Source: DATCJU01 sp036562635 (GTDB lineage Bacteria; Actinomycetota; Actinomycetes; Mycobacteriales; Pseudonocardiaceae). From it: 23,697 nucleotides of DNA. A program made the translations under genes and the position numbers. The DNA is taken from positions 1 through 23,697 of the forward strand of contig DATCJU010000071.1 in NCBI GenBank assembly GCA_036562635.1, in the 5' to 3' direction. Positions within the stretch are counted from its first letter, which is position 1. Every line of letters starts with the position of its first letter. This document shows positions 7,165 to 14,880 of this stretch, in pieces. The notes beneath the pieces are model-generated. The model saw nothing but the letters and a program-made list of their open reading frames with translations. It was not told the origin of the DNA and ran no database searches.

Positions 7165-7225
7165 GCCAGAAGGGTGACAACTGATCCAGCGCTGACCCAA
7201 GCGCGCGATAAAGCTGCCGTAAGAC

Positions 7226-7250
7226 GGCCGAGTGCGGTACAACCGAGTGC
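7226..7250 (+). repeat. Direct repeat CCGAGTGCGG x2 in a promoter region
   Basis: Two exact 10-bp copies (7226-7235, 7241-7250) are separated by TACAA, a 15-bp period, 44 nt before the small membrane protein gene. It may be a regulator binding site for this operon, or chance. Confidence 0.35.
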
Positions 7251-7294
7251 GGCAGGCGCCACAGGGGCGCAGGTAGCGGACGGGGCTGATCATC

Positions 7295-7456
7295 GTGAAC
7301 GTGAAGAAGATCCTCACCTGGGCCGGGATCGCACTCCTCCTGTTCTTCTTGATCACCCAGCCAACCCAGTCGGCGGACGTGGTCACCGGCATCCTCGACT
7401 CGTTGCGTCAGGCCGCCGAGGCCCTCATCACCTTCGTCAAGCAGCTCTTCATCTGA
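7295..7456 (+). CDS. Small membrane-anchored protein (53 aa)
   Basis: This is a 53-residue protein, MNVKKILTWAG to FVKQLFI. There is a basic start, one hydrophobic helix (about 8-21), then a Gln/Thr-rich turn and an amphipathic helix (ADVVTGILDSLRQAAEALITFVKQLF). It looks like an N-terminally anchored membrane peptide with an amphipathic tail, a conserved hypothetical type seen in actinomycetes beside a PH-domain membrane protein. The start may be GTG 7295 or GTG 7301; the ribosome site is weak in either case. It ends 21 nt before the PH-domain gene on the same strand, so the two are probably one operon. No function is known. Confidence 0.7.
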   Translation: MNVKKILTWAGIALLLFFLITQPTQSADVVTGILDSLRQAAEALITFVKQLFI

Positions 7457-7477
7457 CGCCGGACGGAGGGGGTAGAG

Positions 7478-8035
7478 GTGTTCGCACCCAGGGACCCGGA
7501 TGAGTACCTGCTCCCCAGCGAGCGGCGGGTCATCCGGGTGCGTCGGCACTGGGCGAGCCTGTTGTGGGACATCTTCGAGACGCTGGCCCTGCTGGCCGGC
7601 ATCGTGATGATCTCCTACCTGGTGCCGCCCACGGCGGAGCTGGTGCACAACCTGCTGTGGTACGGGGCGCTGTTCGTGGTGCTGCGCTTCGCCTACTTCG
7701 TGCTGGAGTGGTGGGTGGAGCGCATCGTGGTCACCGACAAGCGCTTCATGATCGCCCACGGGGTGTTCACCACCAACGTCGGGATGATGCCGATCGGCAA
7801 GGTCACCGACCTGACCTACGAGCGGAGCTTCCTGGGCCGCATGCTCGGCTACGGGACTCTGGTCGTGGAGTCGGCGGGGCAGATCCAGGCCCTCAACCGC
7901 ATCGAGTACCTGCCGAAGCCGGAAGAGGTCTACGACGCCATCTCCGAACTCGTGTTCGGCGACAAGAAGGCGCAGGCCGAGCGGTTCACGATGACCAAGG
8001 CCAAGCAGTTGGTCAAGCGGGCCAAGGTCTACTGA
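7478..8035 (+). CDS. Membrane protein with bacterial PH domain (bPH2/DUF304 type)
   Basis: This is a 185-aa membrane protein. Two predicted transmembrane helices (about 28-49 and 57-76) are followed by a bacterial pleckstrin-homology-like domain beginning at VERIVVTDKRFMIAHGVFTT, the hallmark strand pair of the bPH2/DUF304 family, and continuing through GKVTDLTYERSFLGRMLGYGTLVVESAGQIQ. A lysine-rich C-terminal tail ends the protein. It is presumably anchored in the membrane with the PH domain in the cytoplasm. GGAGGGGG just upstream (GGAGGG at 7465-7470, 7 nt from GTG 7478) supports the start. It follows the 53-aa membrane protein and precedes a strong terminator. The role is unknown. Confidence 0.85.
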   Translation: MFAPRDPDEYLLPSERRVIRVRRHWASLLWDIFETLALLAGIVMISYLVPPTAELVHNLLWYGALFVVLRFAYFVLEWWVERIVVTDKRFMIAHGVFTTNVGMMPIGKVTDLTYERSFLGRMLGYGTLVVESAGQIQALNRIEYLPKPEEVYDAISELVFGDKKAQAERFTMTKAKQLVKRAKVY

Positions 8036-8045
8036 TCGGCGGTGA

Positions 8046-8090
8046 CGGGTGTTCGGACGGACGGGTGTGAGCCGTTCGTCCGAACATCCG
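8046..8090 (+). terminator. Long hairpin terminator after the PH-domain gene
   Basis: A 19-bp stem (8046-8064 with 8072-8090, two G-U pairs) carries a 7-nt loop (GTGTGAG). It starts 10 nt after the PH-domain stop and ends 26 nt before the PHP gene start, so it separates the two same-strand genes. Confidence 0.75.
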
Positions 8091-8116
8091 TGTCCACGTT
8101 GGTCCACACTGGCGAG

Positions 8117-8974
8117 ATGCGCATCGATCTGCACACCCACTCGACCGCCTCGGACGGCACCGACACCCCCGCGCAGCTCGTCACCGCCGCAGCGGCGGCC
8201 GGGCTGGACGTCGTGGCCCTGACCGACCACGACACCACCGCCGGGTGGGCGGAGGCCGCCGCGGCGCTTCCACCGGGAATGCGGCTGGTGCCGGGCGCCG
8301 AGCTGTCGTGCAGCTGTCCGGACGGACGAGGTGGGGAGATCACGGTCCACCTGCTCGCCTACCTGTTCGACCCGGGTGCACCGGACGTGGTGGCCGAGCA
8401 GGACCGGTTGCGCGAGGAACGTCGGTCGCGGCTGCGCCGGATGGCCGAACGGATGGCGGCCGACGGGTTCGCCGTCGACCCCGACGAACTACTGGCCTCG
8501 GTGCCCGAGGGGTCCTCGGCCGGCCGACCCCACCTGGCCCGGGCGCTGGTCCGGCTCGGTGTGGTGTCCACGGTGGGCGAGGCGTTCGACCGGTTCCTGC
8601 ACAACGGGTCGCCCTACTACCTGCCCAGGCGGGACACGCCGGTGCAGCGGGCCGTCGAGATGATCTCCCGGGCCGGTGGGGTGACCGTGCTGGCCCACGC
8701 CTTCGCACACCGGCGCGGTCCGGTGGTCACACCCGGTGTGATCGCGGATCTGGCCACGCACGGGCTGACCGGGCTGGAGGTCGACCACCCCGAACACGAC
8801 GCCGAGGCCCGGGAACAGCTCCGTGCACTGGCCGACGAACTGAGCCTGGTGCCCACCGGCTCCAGCGACTACCACGGCAGCAACAAGACGGTGCGCCTGG
8901 GACAGGAGACCACGTCCCCGGAGGCGCTGGAGGAACTCGTCGGCCGCGCGGTGGGGGAGCCGATCAGCGCCTGA
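8117..8974 (+). CDS. PHP domain metal-dependent phosphoesterase
   Basis: This is a 285-aa PHP-superfamily phosphoesterase resembling YciV/TrpH (RNase AM) and related 3',5'-nucleoside bisphosphate phosphatases. Metal-binding residues are visible in order: H6 and H8 in DLHTHS, D13, the LTDHDT box at 35-40, E62 in GAELSC, the histidine in TVLAHAF, and GSSDYHG near the C-terminus. It probably processes RNA ends or small nucleotides in the cytoplasm. ATG 8117 is chosen because the product then begins at the first PHP strand. A CACACT hexamer 6 nt before it could be a leaderless -10. The in-frame GTG at 8042 would run through the upstream terminator hairpin. Confidence 0.88.
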   Translation: MRIDLHTHSTASDGTDTPAQLVTAAAAAGLDVVALTDHDTTAGWAEAAAALPPGMRLVPGAELSCSCPDGRGGEITVHLLAYLFDPGAPDVVAEQDRLREERRSRLRRMAERMAADGFAVDPDELLASVPEGSSAGRPHLARALVRLGVVSTVGEAFDRFLHNGSPYYLPRRDTPVQRAVEMISRAGGVTVLAHAFAHRRGPVVTPGVIADLATHGLTGLEVDHPEHDAEAREQLRALADELSLVPTGSSDYHGSNKTVRLGQETTSPEALEELVGRAVGEPISA

Positions 8975-8983
8975 CCCGGTGTG

Positions 8984-9002
8984 CGCCACCTCGGGGGTGG
9001 CG
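8984..9002. terminator. Short hairpin between PHP and ArsC-like genes
   Basis: CGCCACC (8984-8990) pairs with GGTGGCG (8996-9002) around a 5-nt loop, 9 nt after the PHP stop and just beyond the stop of the convergent ArsC-like gene. It is a compact bidirectional terminator. Confidence 0.6.
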
Positions 9003-9004
9003 GC

Positions 9005-9367
9005 TCACAGGATCTCCTGGATCGCCTCGGGAGTGCGGGCGACCACGGCCCTGCCGTCGTCGGTGAGCACGATGGGACGCTGGATGAGCACCGGGTGGGC
9101 GGTCAGCAGCTCGATCCACCGGTCCCGGTCGCGCTCCATGTCCGCCAGCCCGAGCTCCTTGGCCAGTGGCTCCGAGGTCCGGGTGATGTCCCAGGGTTCC
9201 AGTCCGAGTCGGTCCAGCACCTCGGCCAGCTCCGCCGGGGTCGGGGGCTGCTCCAGGTACCGACGCTCGGTGTAGGGGACACCGGCCGCGTCCAGGGCCT
9301 GCTTGGCCTGACGGGACTTCGAACAACGCGGGTTGTGCCAGATCTCCACGCAGGGATTGTCCGGCAT
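9005..9367 (-). CDS. ArsC family protein (arsenate reductase-like thioredoxin fold)
   Basis: This is a 120-aa ArsC/Spx-family protein with thioredoxin-like fold. Active-site HNPRCSKSR puts the catalytic cysteine at 15. The downstream LIQRPIVLTDDGRAVVARTPE carries the conserved Arg-Pro that binds the oxyanion in glutaredoxin-dependent arsenate reductases. The family also includes YfgD-like proteins without proven arsenate activity, and no arsenic resistance genes are nearby, so a role in arsenate detoxification is not assured. ATG 9367 has a G-rich GGCGGGG a few nt upstream. It is divergent from the RecB-type nuclease gene, with only 47 nt between start codons. Confidence 0.85.
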   Translation of the reverse strand: MPDNPCVEIWHNPRCSKSRQAKQALDAAGVPYTERRYLEQPPTPAELAEVLDRLGLEPWDITRTSEPLAKELGLADMERDRDRWIELLTAHPVLIQRPIVLTDDGRAVVARTPEAIQEIL

Positions 9368-9401
9368 GGTCCCCGCCCGGCGCGGTAACCGAGCCGGTGC
9401 G

Positions 9402-9407
9402 TACCGT
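9402..9407 (+). promoter_or_regulatory. -10 box (TACCGT) for leaderless nuclease mRNA
   Basis: TACCGT lies 7 nt before GTG 9415 and fits TANNNT. It decides the start: the upstream in-frame start at 9397 would lie before the promoter. Confidence 0.5.
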
Positions 9408-9414
9408 TGAGGGC

Positions 9415-10248
9415 GTGCAGGGGCAGCTTGGCTTCGAGGAAATGCCGCGCAGGCTGATCAAGGTCACGCCGGCCAGGTTGTCCACCTGGGCCGACTGCCC
9501 TCGGCGTTACCGCATGACCTACCTGGACCGCCCGGCCCCGGCGCGGGGCGGTCCCTGGGCGCACAGCACCCTCGGTGCCGCGGTGCACAACGCGTTGCGT
9601 GCCTTCTTCGAGCTGCCCGTGGCGCGGCGTACGCCGGAGGCGGCCTCGGTGTTGGTGGGCCGGTACTGGAAGGACGAGGGGTTCCGGGACGCCGAGCAGT
9701 CCACCGAGTACCGGCGACGCGCCCAGGACTGGGTGCGCGCCTACGTGTCCGGCGTGGACACCGACCTGGAACCGGTGGGCCTGGAGCGCTGGGTCTCCAC
9801 CCCCGCGGGTCGCATCATCGCCGAGGGTCGGGTGGACCGCATCGACCGGCGCGGCGACGAGCTGGTCGTGGTCGACTACAAGACCGGTCGGCACGTGCTC
9901 ACCGTCGACGACGCCCGGGGCTCGCAGGCACTCGCGCTCTACGCCCTGGCGGTCCGCCGCACCCTGCGGCGGCCGTGTCGCCGGGTCGAGCTGCACCACC
10001 TGCCCACCGGTCGGGTACTGGCGTGGGAGCACACCGACGAGTCGCTGGGCCGCCACCTGGCGCGGGCGGAGGAGATGGCCGACGAGCTGCAGCTCGCGGC
10101 GGACACGCTCAAGGCCGGCGGAGACCGGGAGGTGCTGTTCCCCCCGAATCCCGGCCGACGCTGCTCGTGGTGCGACTTCCGGCGACACTGCCCCGAAGGA
10201 CGTGAGGCTGCACCGGAGCTGGAACCGTGGGCGTTGCTGGCACCGTGA
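9415..10248 (+). CDS. RecB family nuclease with Cas4/AddB-type Fe-S cysteines
   Basis: This is a 277-aa PD-(D/E)XK nuclease that resembles M. tuberculosis Rv2119. Nuclease residues: H58 in GAAVHNAL, D141 in GRVDRID, and D154 with K156 in VVVDYKTG; a QALALYA motif follows. Four cysteines fit a 4Fe-4S site of the Cas4/AddB kind: C28 in WADCPRRY plus CSWCDFRRHC (C250, C253, C259). It therefore has the complete metal and catalytic set of a DNA exonuclease but no helicase domain. A DNA repair or end-processing role is inferred. The start GTG 9415 is supported by a TACCGT box 7 nt upstream. Its stop overlaps the next gene by 4 nt (GTGA). Confidence 0.88.
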   Translation: MQGQLGFEEMPRRLIKVTPARLSTWADCPRRYRMTYLDRPAPARGGPWAHSTLGAAVHNALRAFFELPVARRTPEAASVLVGRYWKDEGFRDAEQSTEYRRRAQDWVRAYVSGVDTDLEPVGLERWVSTPAGRIIAEGRVDRIDRRGDELVVVDYKTGRHVLTVDDARGSQALALYALAVRRTLRRPCRRVELHHLPTGRVLAWEHTDESLGRHLARAEEMADELQLAADTLKAGGDREVLFPPNPGRRCSWCDFRRHCPEGREAAPELEPWALLAP

Positions 10249-10640
10249 CACGCGAACCGGTGGGGAACGAACTCTCCGAGGACGGCCGTGAGAACGAGGA
10301 ACGAGTACACGGGTCGACTGCAGTGAGCACAGTGGACGAATCGCGGGCAGGGACCCGTTTGGTGCGGCGGACCGCGGCCGTGCTGCGGGAAGTGGTCAGG
10401 TCGTTGACCGTCGGCGTGGTGCTGCTCGCGCTCGTCGTGGTCGTGGCGCAGCTCACCTCCGGCCGGCCCGACAACGCCGGCCCCGGGACGGGCTCCTTCG
10501 TCGCGCACGTCGCCGCCGCGGTCACGGCCGTGCTGCTCCAGCGGTTCGCCGACCGGCACCGCCGGTGGTCCGCGTTCGCCGCACACATGGGTGTGCTGGC
10601 CGTGACCGCGGCCCTGCTGTGGTTCTTCTGGTGGCGCTGA
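10245..10640 (+). CDS. Small three-helix membrane protein
   Basis: This is a 131-aa hypothetical protein. The first ~40 residues are charged and probably disordered. Three hydrophobic helices follow (about 55-70, 85-100, 115-130), ending in LLWFFWWR at the very C-terminus. The GTG start at 10245 overlaps the nuclease stop in a GTGA arrangement, implying coupling, although no strong SD is seen. GTG 10323 is an alternative start that keeps all helices. A small membrane protein next to this nuclease recalls the Rv2119-Rv2120c neighbourhood in M. tuberculosis; the link is inferred from layout. No function is known. Confidence 0.7.
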   Translation: MTREPVGNELSEDGRENEERVHGSTAVSTVDESRAGTRLVRRTAAVLREVVRSLTVGVVLLALVVVVAQLTSGRPDNAGPGTGSFVAHVAAAVTAVLLQRFADRHRRWSAFAAHMGVLAVTAALLWFFWWR

Positions 10641-10667
10641 CCGCTCCGGCCCGGGGGAGACCCGCGC

Positions 10668-11564
10668 TCAGGACAGCCAGGACCGCCAGGTCGGCAGCAG
10701 GATGCCCAGCAGTGCCTCCGGGTTCTCCGTGTTCGGCGAGTGCGCGGCGCCCGGGATGACGGCGAAGTCGGCGTCCAGCCGCTCGGCCATGTGCCGCTGC
10801 ACCGGTACCGGCCAGGCGTCGTCGGACTCCCCACAGACGACCAGGCACGGTGCGCCGCGCTCCCGCAACGCGTCGGCCAGCTGCGGCACCAGGTCGGGCT
10901 CGTAGCGCAGACCGTCCGCCATGCCCAGCAGACCCGCCGGTGAGGACATCAGGAAACGTCGGCGCAGGAAGTCCTTCAGCTCCTGGGGGAGCTGATCCCA
11001 GCCGGGGCGCGCGGAGTCCATCGCCTCACGGATCCGCTGCGCCTCCTCGATGCCCTGCTCCCGCAGCACCGGTTCACCCAGGTCCAGGGCTCGACGCCGG
11101 TCCCCGTCGGGGAGCTCGGCGGGCCCGGAGCCGAGCAGGACCAGACCGGACACCGGAGCCCCGGCCAGTACCGCCGCCCGTACCACCAGACCTCCGTAGG
11201 AGTGGCCGAGCAACAGGACCCGCCTGCCGTCCTTCGCCAGGTGTTCCACCAGTTCGGCCACCACCTCGCCCAGCTGCTTGGGCCGATAGGCCGACTCGTC
11301 GTCCGGCCCCGGCGACTCGTGCTGGCCCGGCAGGTCCACCGCCACGGCCTCGATTCCCGCGCCGGCGATCGGGTCGAGCAGCGGCGCGAAGTCCTCCTTG
11401 GACCCGGTGTAGCCGGGCACCAGGAGGGCGGTGACACCGGTGTCGGCGAGCGCGATCCCCTGGTCCGGCACGGCGTGCAACGCGGCCAGCTCACCGTACC
11501 GACCGGGCAGACTGATGCGGACAGCGTGGTGTGGGGTGATCTGCGAGGCGCGACTTGTGCTCAC
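10668..11564 (-). CDS. Alpha/beta hydrolase
   Basis: This is a 298-aa single-domain alpha/beta hydrolase. Catalytic triad: S122 in LLLGHSYGGLVVR, D248 in CGESDDAWP and H275 in GAAHSPNTENPE. The oxyanion loop is VPGYTGSKEDF (49-59) and the strand-4 motif is DLPGQHES. Likely substrates are small esters or amides, but the sequence does not say which; there is no signal peptide. GTG 11564 is chosen because the alignable protein begins near there and the frame upstream runs under the beta-propeller gene. A CACACT hexamer sits 8 nt upstream. It is convergent with the three-helix membrane gene, with a gap of only 27 nt and no clear hairpin. Confidence 0.82.
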   Translation of the reverse strand: MSTSRASQITPHHAVRISLPGRYGELAALHAVPDQGIALADTGVTALLVPGYTGSKEDFAPLLDPIAGAGIEAVAVDLPGQHESPGPDDESAYRPKQLGEVVAELVEHLAKDGRRVLLLGHSYGGLVVRAAVLAGAPVSGLVLLGSGPAELPDGDRRRALDLGEPVLREQGIEEAQRIREAMDSARPGWDQLPQELKDFLRRRFLMSSPAGLLGMADGLRYEPDLVPQLADALRERGAPCLVVCGESDDAWPVPVQRHMAERLDADFAVIPGAAHSPNTENPEALLGILLPTWRSWLS

Positions 11565-11642
11565 ATCTCTGCAGTGTGCCGCAGTTTCTTCCGGGGTTTC
11601 TGCACCGTGCGGAGGGAGGTTCGCGGCAGCCGGTGGCGCAGC

Positions 11643-11677
11643 GCGGGTGACCGGTGGGAAGTGACCAGGTGACCCGC
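11643..11677 (-). terminator. Possible hairpin terminator after the beta-propeller gene
   Basis: GCGGGT (11643-11648) pairs with ACCCGC (11672-11677), extended by ACC/GGT across a G-G mismatch. It lies directly beyond the beta-propeller stop and before the hydrolase gene on the same strand. Confidence 0.4.
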
Positions 11678-12922
11678 TCAGCGCAGGGCCACCAACACCT
11701 CGCCGCGCTGCTCCAGCAGCACCGGTCCCAGCGAGGCCAGCTCCACCGTGCCGGTGTAGCCCTGCCGGTCCACCGGGATGGTGTGCTTCCGCTCCCCGGT
11801 GGCCGGGTCCACGACCAGCAGGCCGTCCGGCACCGGGAGCAGCAGCTGCCCGGCGAAGACCACACCGGGGCCGAGGGTGCCCTCCACCGACCACATGGGG
11901 TGCAGGTCGCTGGTGGCCAGGGCGACGGTGCGGGAACCGGTGAACCAGTACACGGCGCCGGCGCCCCCGGTCTGTGGCACCACCCGGCCGGGAAGCGGGC
12001 GGTCCAGGTCGGAGGCCGGCAGGTCGAGCCGGTACTCGGTCTGGTAGGTGCCCCTGTCGTCGAACACGGCCAGGCGGGGCGGGTCGGGCAGCAGCACCGC
12101 CGCCCGGTCGTTGGTCAGGGTGACGAGCTGGGCGCCCTGCGCACCGACCAGCGTGGTGGCCAGTTCCTCGGGCTTCTCCGACTCCTGCGGGTCGGGCTTG
12201 AGCAGGGTGAGCCGGTCAGCCGGTTCGTTCGGGCACCGCTCCAGGACGCCCAGCTTGCCGGGAGCCATCGCGAACGACAGGTGGCTGCACTCCGGTCGCG
12301 GCTGCTTGTTCGGGTTCACCGGGGTCAACACCTGGCCGTACTGCAGGGTCATGACCAGGTCCGAACGCCACACCTCGATCAGTTCGCCCCCGGTCGCGGT
12401 CAGGTGCCTGCCGTCCGAGATCAGCCGGGTGCCCGGCTCGGCGTCACCGTTGCGCTGCGCCGTCCGCCTGCCAGTGGCCGGGTCGAGTGCGGTGACCTCG
12501 CTGCAGTACTCCGCGCCCCGCTCCCCGGAGGGGGTGACCGTGTCGGACCGTCGGTACACCGCCACCGCCCGCCCCCAGGCCGATCCCACGGTGCACAGCG
12601 GCAGGTCGCGGGCGTAGCGCCAACGGATCTCGCCGGTCGACGGGTCGCGGCCGGCCACCTCGCCGTCGTGTCCGGTCACCACGTGCGGGCCCAGTGCGAC
12701 CGGCTGGGGTGTGGCGGAGCTGGGCGCCCGCCACACCTCCTGCAGGGTGGTGGGCACGGTGGTGGGCGCCGGGGGTGCGGGTGGCGCGTCGGCGGTGGTC
12801 TCCGAGACGGTGGTGCGGGCGTCGCTGCGCCACCACAGCACGACTCCTCCCACCACCGCCACCACCAGCAGCAGCGCTACCGCGGCCAGGTCGCCCCTGG
12901 TCCGGCGCTCAGGTCGCACCAC
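11678..12922 (-). CDS. Membrane-anchored PQQ-like beta-propeller protein
   Basis: This is a 414-aa protein. It has an arginine-rich N-terminus, one transmembrane helix (about 12-31), then a Pro/Thr-rich linker (about 33-60) and an extracytoplasmic domain built from PQQ-like propeller strands. Blade-type repeats are visible as GEVAGRDPSTGEIRWRY, VTALDPATGRR, LAVFDDRGTYQTEY and LLVVDPATGERKHTI. Four cysteines in the outer part could form disulfides. The family serves as a scaffold or sensor; no catalytic site is evident. It sits next to the RhlE-type helicase, as Rv3212 does next to Rv3211 in M. tuberculosis. GTG 12922 is used as the start (GTG 12919 is equivalent), with GGGAG upstream. Confidence 0.8.
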   Translation of the reverse strand: MVRPERRTRGDLAAVALLLVVAVVGGVVLWWRSDARTTVSETTADAPPAPPAPTTVPTTLQEVWRAPSSATPQPVALGPHVVTGHDGEVAGRDPSTGEIRWRYARDLPLCTVGSAWGRAVAVYRRSDTVTPSGERGAEYCSEVTALDPATGRRTAQRNGDAEPGTRLISDGRHLTATGGELIEVWRSDLVMTLQYGQVLTPVNPNKQPRPECSHLSFAMAPGKLGVLERCPNEPADRLTLLKPDPQESEKPEELATTLVGAQGAQLVTLTNDRAAVLLPDPPRLAVFDDRGTYQTEYRLDLPASDLDRPLPGRVVPQTGGAGAVYWFTGSRTVALATSDLHPMWSVEGTLGPGVVFAGQLLLPVPDGLLVVDPATGERKHTIPVDRQGYTGTVELASLGPVLLEQRGEVLVALR

Positions 12923-13044
12923 GGTCCCACTCCCAGTGTCGTCTCCGGGCTCATCGTGCTCCGGATCGGAACCTTGCCAGGCCCAGGGTGCCGGGGCGCC
13001 TCCGGGTCGACGTCAGTGTCACCCGGAATCGGACCGGAGCGGTG

Positions 13045-13089
13045 GCCGCCGCTCGTACCACTCGGCCCCTGGCCGGTACGAGCGGCGGC
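13045..13089 (-). terminator. Strong hairpin terminator after the helicase gene
   Basis: There is a perfect 15-bp stem (13045-13059 GCCGCCGCTCGTACC with 13075-13089) and a 15-nt loop, 6 nt past the helicase stop. It separates the helicase from the beta-propeller gene on the same strand, so the latter likely has its own promoter. Confidence 0.8.
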
Positions 13090-13095
13090 TCGGGG

Positions 13096-14880
13096 TCAGT
13101 CGTCGTCGCCGGTGGCAGGAGTGACGGTCGAGGCCTCGGCAGCCGTACCACTCGGGCGGCGCCGGCGGCGCCTGCGGCGGGGCCGCTGGGACTCCGCGTC
13201 CCGGTGCTGGTCGTTCTCCGGGCGGTTCTGGTTCTCCACCTGCTGCCCGCTGCCGGCCTCGCCGCCACCGCGGCGGCGACGCCGCCGCCGACGGGAGGGA
13301 CGCGGTTCCCGCGACTCCGTGGCGGTGGCCTCCTCCCCGGCCTCGGCGTCCCCCGAGCCGGCGGTGTCGTTCCCGCCAGTCTCGGCGGTGGACACACCCT
13401 GCTGGTCGGTGGGCACCCCGCGGCGGGTGCGCCGCCGACGGCGCCGCTTGGGGGCGGCCGCCTCCTCCTCCGGCTCGGCGGCCAGGCCCGCCCTGACCCG
13501 CTTGGCCAGGGGAAGCCGCCCGGTGGCGTCGGCCGGGATGTTCAGGTCGGTGTACAGGTGGGGGGAGGTCGAGTACGTCTCCACCGGCTGGGCGAAGTCC
13601 AGGCCCAGCTCGTCGTTGATCAACTTCCAGCGTGGGACCTCGTCCCAGTCGACCAGGGTGATCGCCACCCCGGCGCGCCCGGCCCGGCCGGTCCGACCGA
13701 TCCGGTGGACGTAGGTCTTCTCGTCCTCGGGGCACTGGTAGTTGATCACGTGCGTGACGTCGTCGACGTCGATCCCACGCGCCGCCACGTCCGTGGCCAC
13801 CAGTACGTCGATCTTGCCGGAGCGGAAGGCACGCAGCGCCTGCTCCCGGGCGCCCTGCCCCAGGTCACCGTGCACCGCCCCCACCGCGAACCCGCGCTCG
13901 GCCAGCTCGTCGGCGACCTTCTGCGCGGTGCGCTTGGTGCGGACGAAGATCATGCACAGGCCCCGGCCCTCGGCCTGCAGCACGCGGGAGATCAGCTCCA
14001 CCTTGTCCAGCGAGTGCGCCTGGTAGACGAACTGGCGGGTGCGCTCGTGCACGGCCCCGGTGTCCGGCTCCTCGGCGCGGATGTGGGTGGGTCGGTGCAG
14101 GAACGTGCGGGCCATGGTGATGATCGGCCCGGGCATGGTGGCCGAGAACAGCATGGTGTGCCGTTCCTCGGGCACCATCTGCAGGATGCGCTCGACGTCG
14201 GGCAGGAAGCCCAGGTCGAGCATCTCGTCGGCCTCGTCCAGCACCAGGGTCCGCACCCCGCCCAGCCTCAGGTGCCCCTGCTCGGCCAGGTCCAGCAGCC
14301 GTCCCGGGGTGCCGACCACCACGTCGACGCCCTTGCGCAGCGCCGCGATCTGCGGCTCGTAGGGCCGGCCACCGTACACCGCGAGCAGGCGCACCCCCAG
14401 GTACTTGCCGGCGTCGGCCAGGTCGTGCCGGACCTGCAGGCACAACTCTCGGGTGGGCACCACGACCAGCGCCTGGGGTGTCCCGTCGCCCGGCGTCTCC
14501 AGCCGGTGCAGCAGCGGGACACCGAAACCGAGGGTCTTGCCGGTACCGGTGCGGGCCTGGCCGATCACGTCCTCACCCTTCAGTGCCAGCGGCAGGGTGA
14601 GCTCCTGGATGGCGAAGGTCCGCTCGATGCCGACCTCGGCCAACGCTCGGACGATCTCCGGGCGCACTCCGAGCTCGGCGAAGGTGGGGGAGGACGGGTG
14701 GATGACCGCCGCGGCCCGCAGCGGGTGGGAGCGGTCCCCCTCCTCGGCAGGGGCCGGGGTGCCCTCGCTGTGGTTCGACACCGCAGGATCGATGCCGGGC
14801 GAAGCCTGGTCCGGGGTTGCTCGCCCGGCGATGCCTCGGGGGTCGTCTGTCGAATCGTGAACCGTGTCGTGAACGGTCAG
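13096..14880 (-). CDS. rhlE: DEAD-box RNA helicase, RhlE type
   Basis: This is an ATP-dependent RNA helicase of 594 aa acting in the cytoplasm on structured RNA. Motifs in order: Q-motif Q92, motif I ARTGTGKT at 109-116, PTREL 142-146, TPGRL 191-195, DEAD 215-218, SAT 246-248, ATDVAARGID 362-371 and HRIGRTGR 392-399. The C-terminal tail is low complexity with three arginine tracts (478-487, 530-537, 568-575) separated by acidic/Gln/Asn stretches. The start is unusual. No ATG or GTG fits the N-terminus, but AAAGAGG lies 8 nt before a CTG that gives LTVHDTVHD; ATT three bases earlier is possible, and GTG 14781 would lack a ribosome site. Context matches Rv3211 of M. tuberculosis. Confidence 0.9.
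   Translation of the reverse strand: MTVHDTVHDSTDDPRGIAGRATPDQASPGIDPAVSNHSEGTPAPAEEGDRSHPLRAAAVIHPSSPTFAELGVRPEIVRALAEVGIERTFAIQELTLPLALKGEDVIGQARTGTGKTLGFGVPLLHRLETPGDGTPQALVVVPTRELCLQVRHDLADAGKYLGVRLLAVYGGRPYEPQIAALRKGVDVVVGTPGRLLDLAEQGHLRLGGVRTLVLDEADEMLDLGFLPDVERILQMVPEERHTMLFSATMPGPIITMARTFLHRPTHIRAEEPDTGAVHERTRQFVYQAHSLDKVELISRVLQAEGRGLCMIFVRTKRTAQKVADELAERGFAVGAVHGDLGQGAREQALRAFRSGKIDVLVATDVAARGIDVDDVTHVINYQCPEDEKTYVHRIGRTGRAGRAGVAITLVDWDEVPRWKLINDELGLDFAQPVETYSTSPHLYTDLNIPADATGRLPLAKRVRAGLAAEPEEEAAAPKRRRRRRTRRGVPTDQQGVSTAETGGNDTAGSGDAEAGEEATATESREPRPSRRRRRRRRGGGEAGSGQQVENQNRPENDQHRDAESQRPRRRRRRRRPSGTAAEASTVTPATGDDD

Noticed and set aside
7151..8350. Long upstream extension of the Nudix frame
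   Set aside because: It lies antisense to the PH-domain gene; the Nudix domain and a TACGCT box fix the start at 7150.
13130..13460. GCC/CGG-rich repeats as a possible DNA repeat element
   Set aside because: They are explained by arginine-codon tracts of the helicase C-terminal tail.
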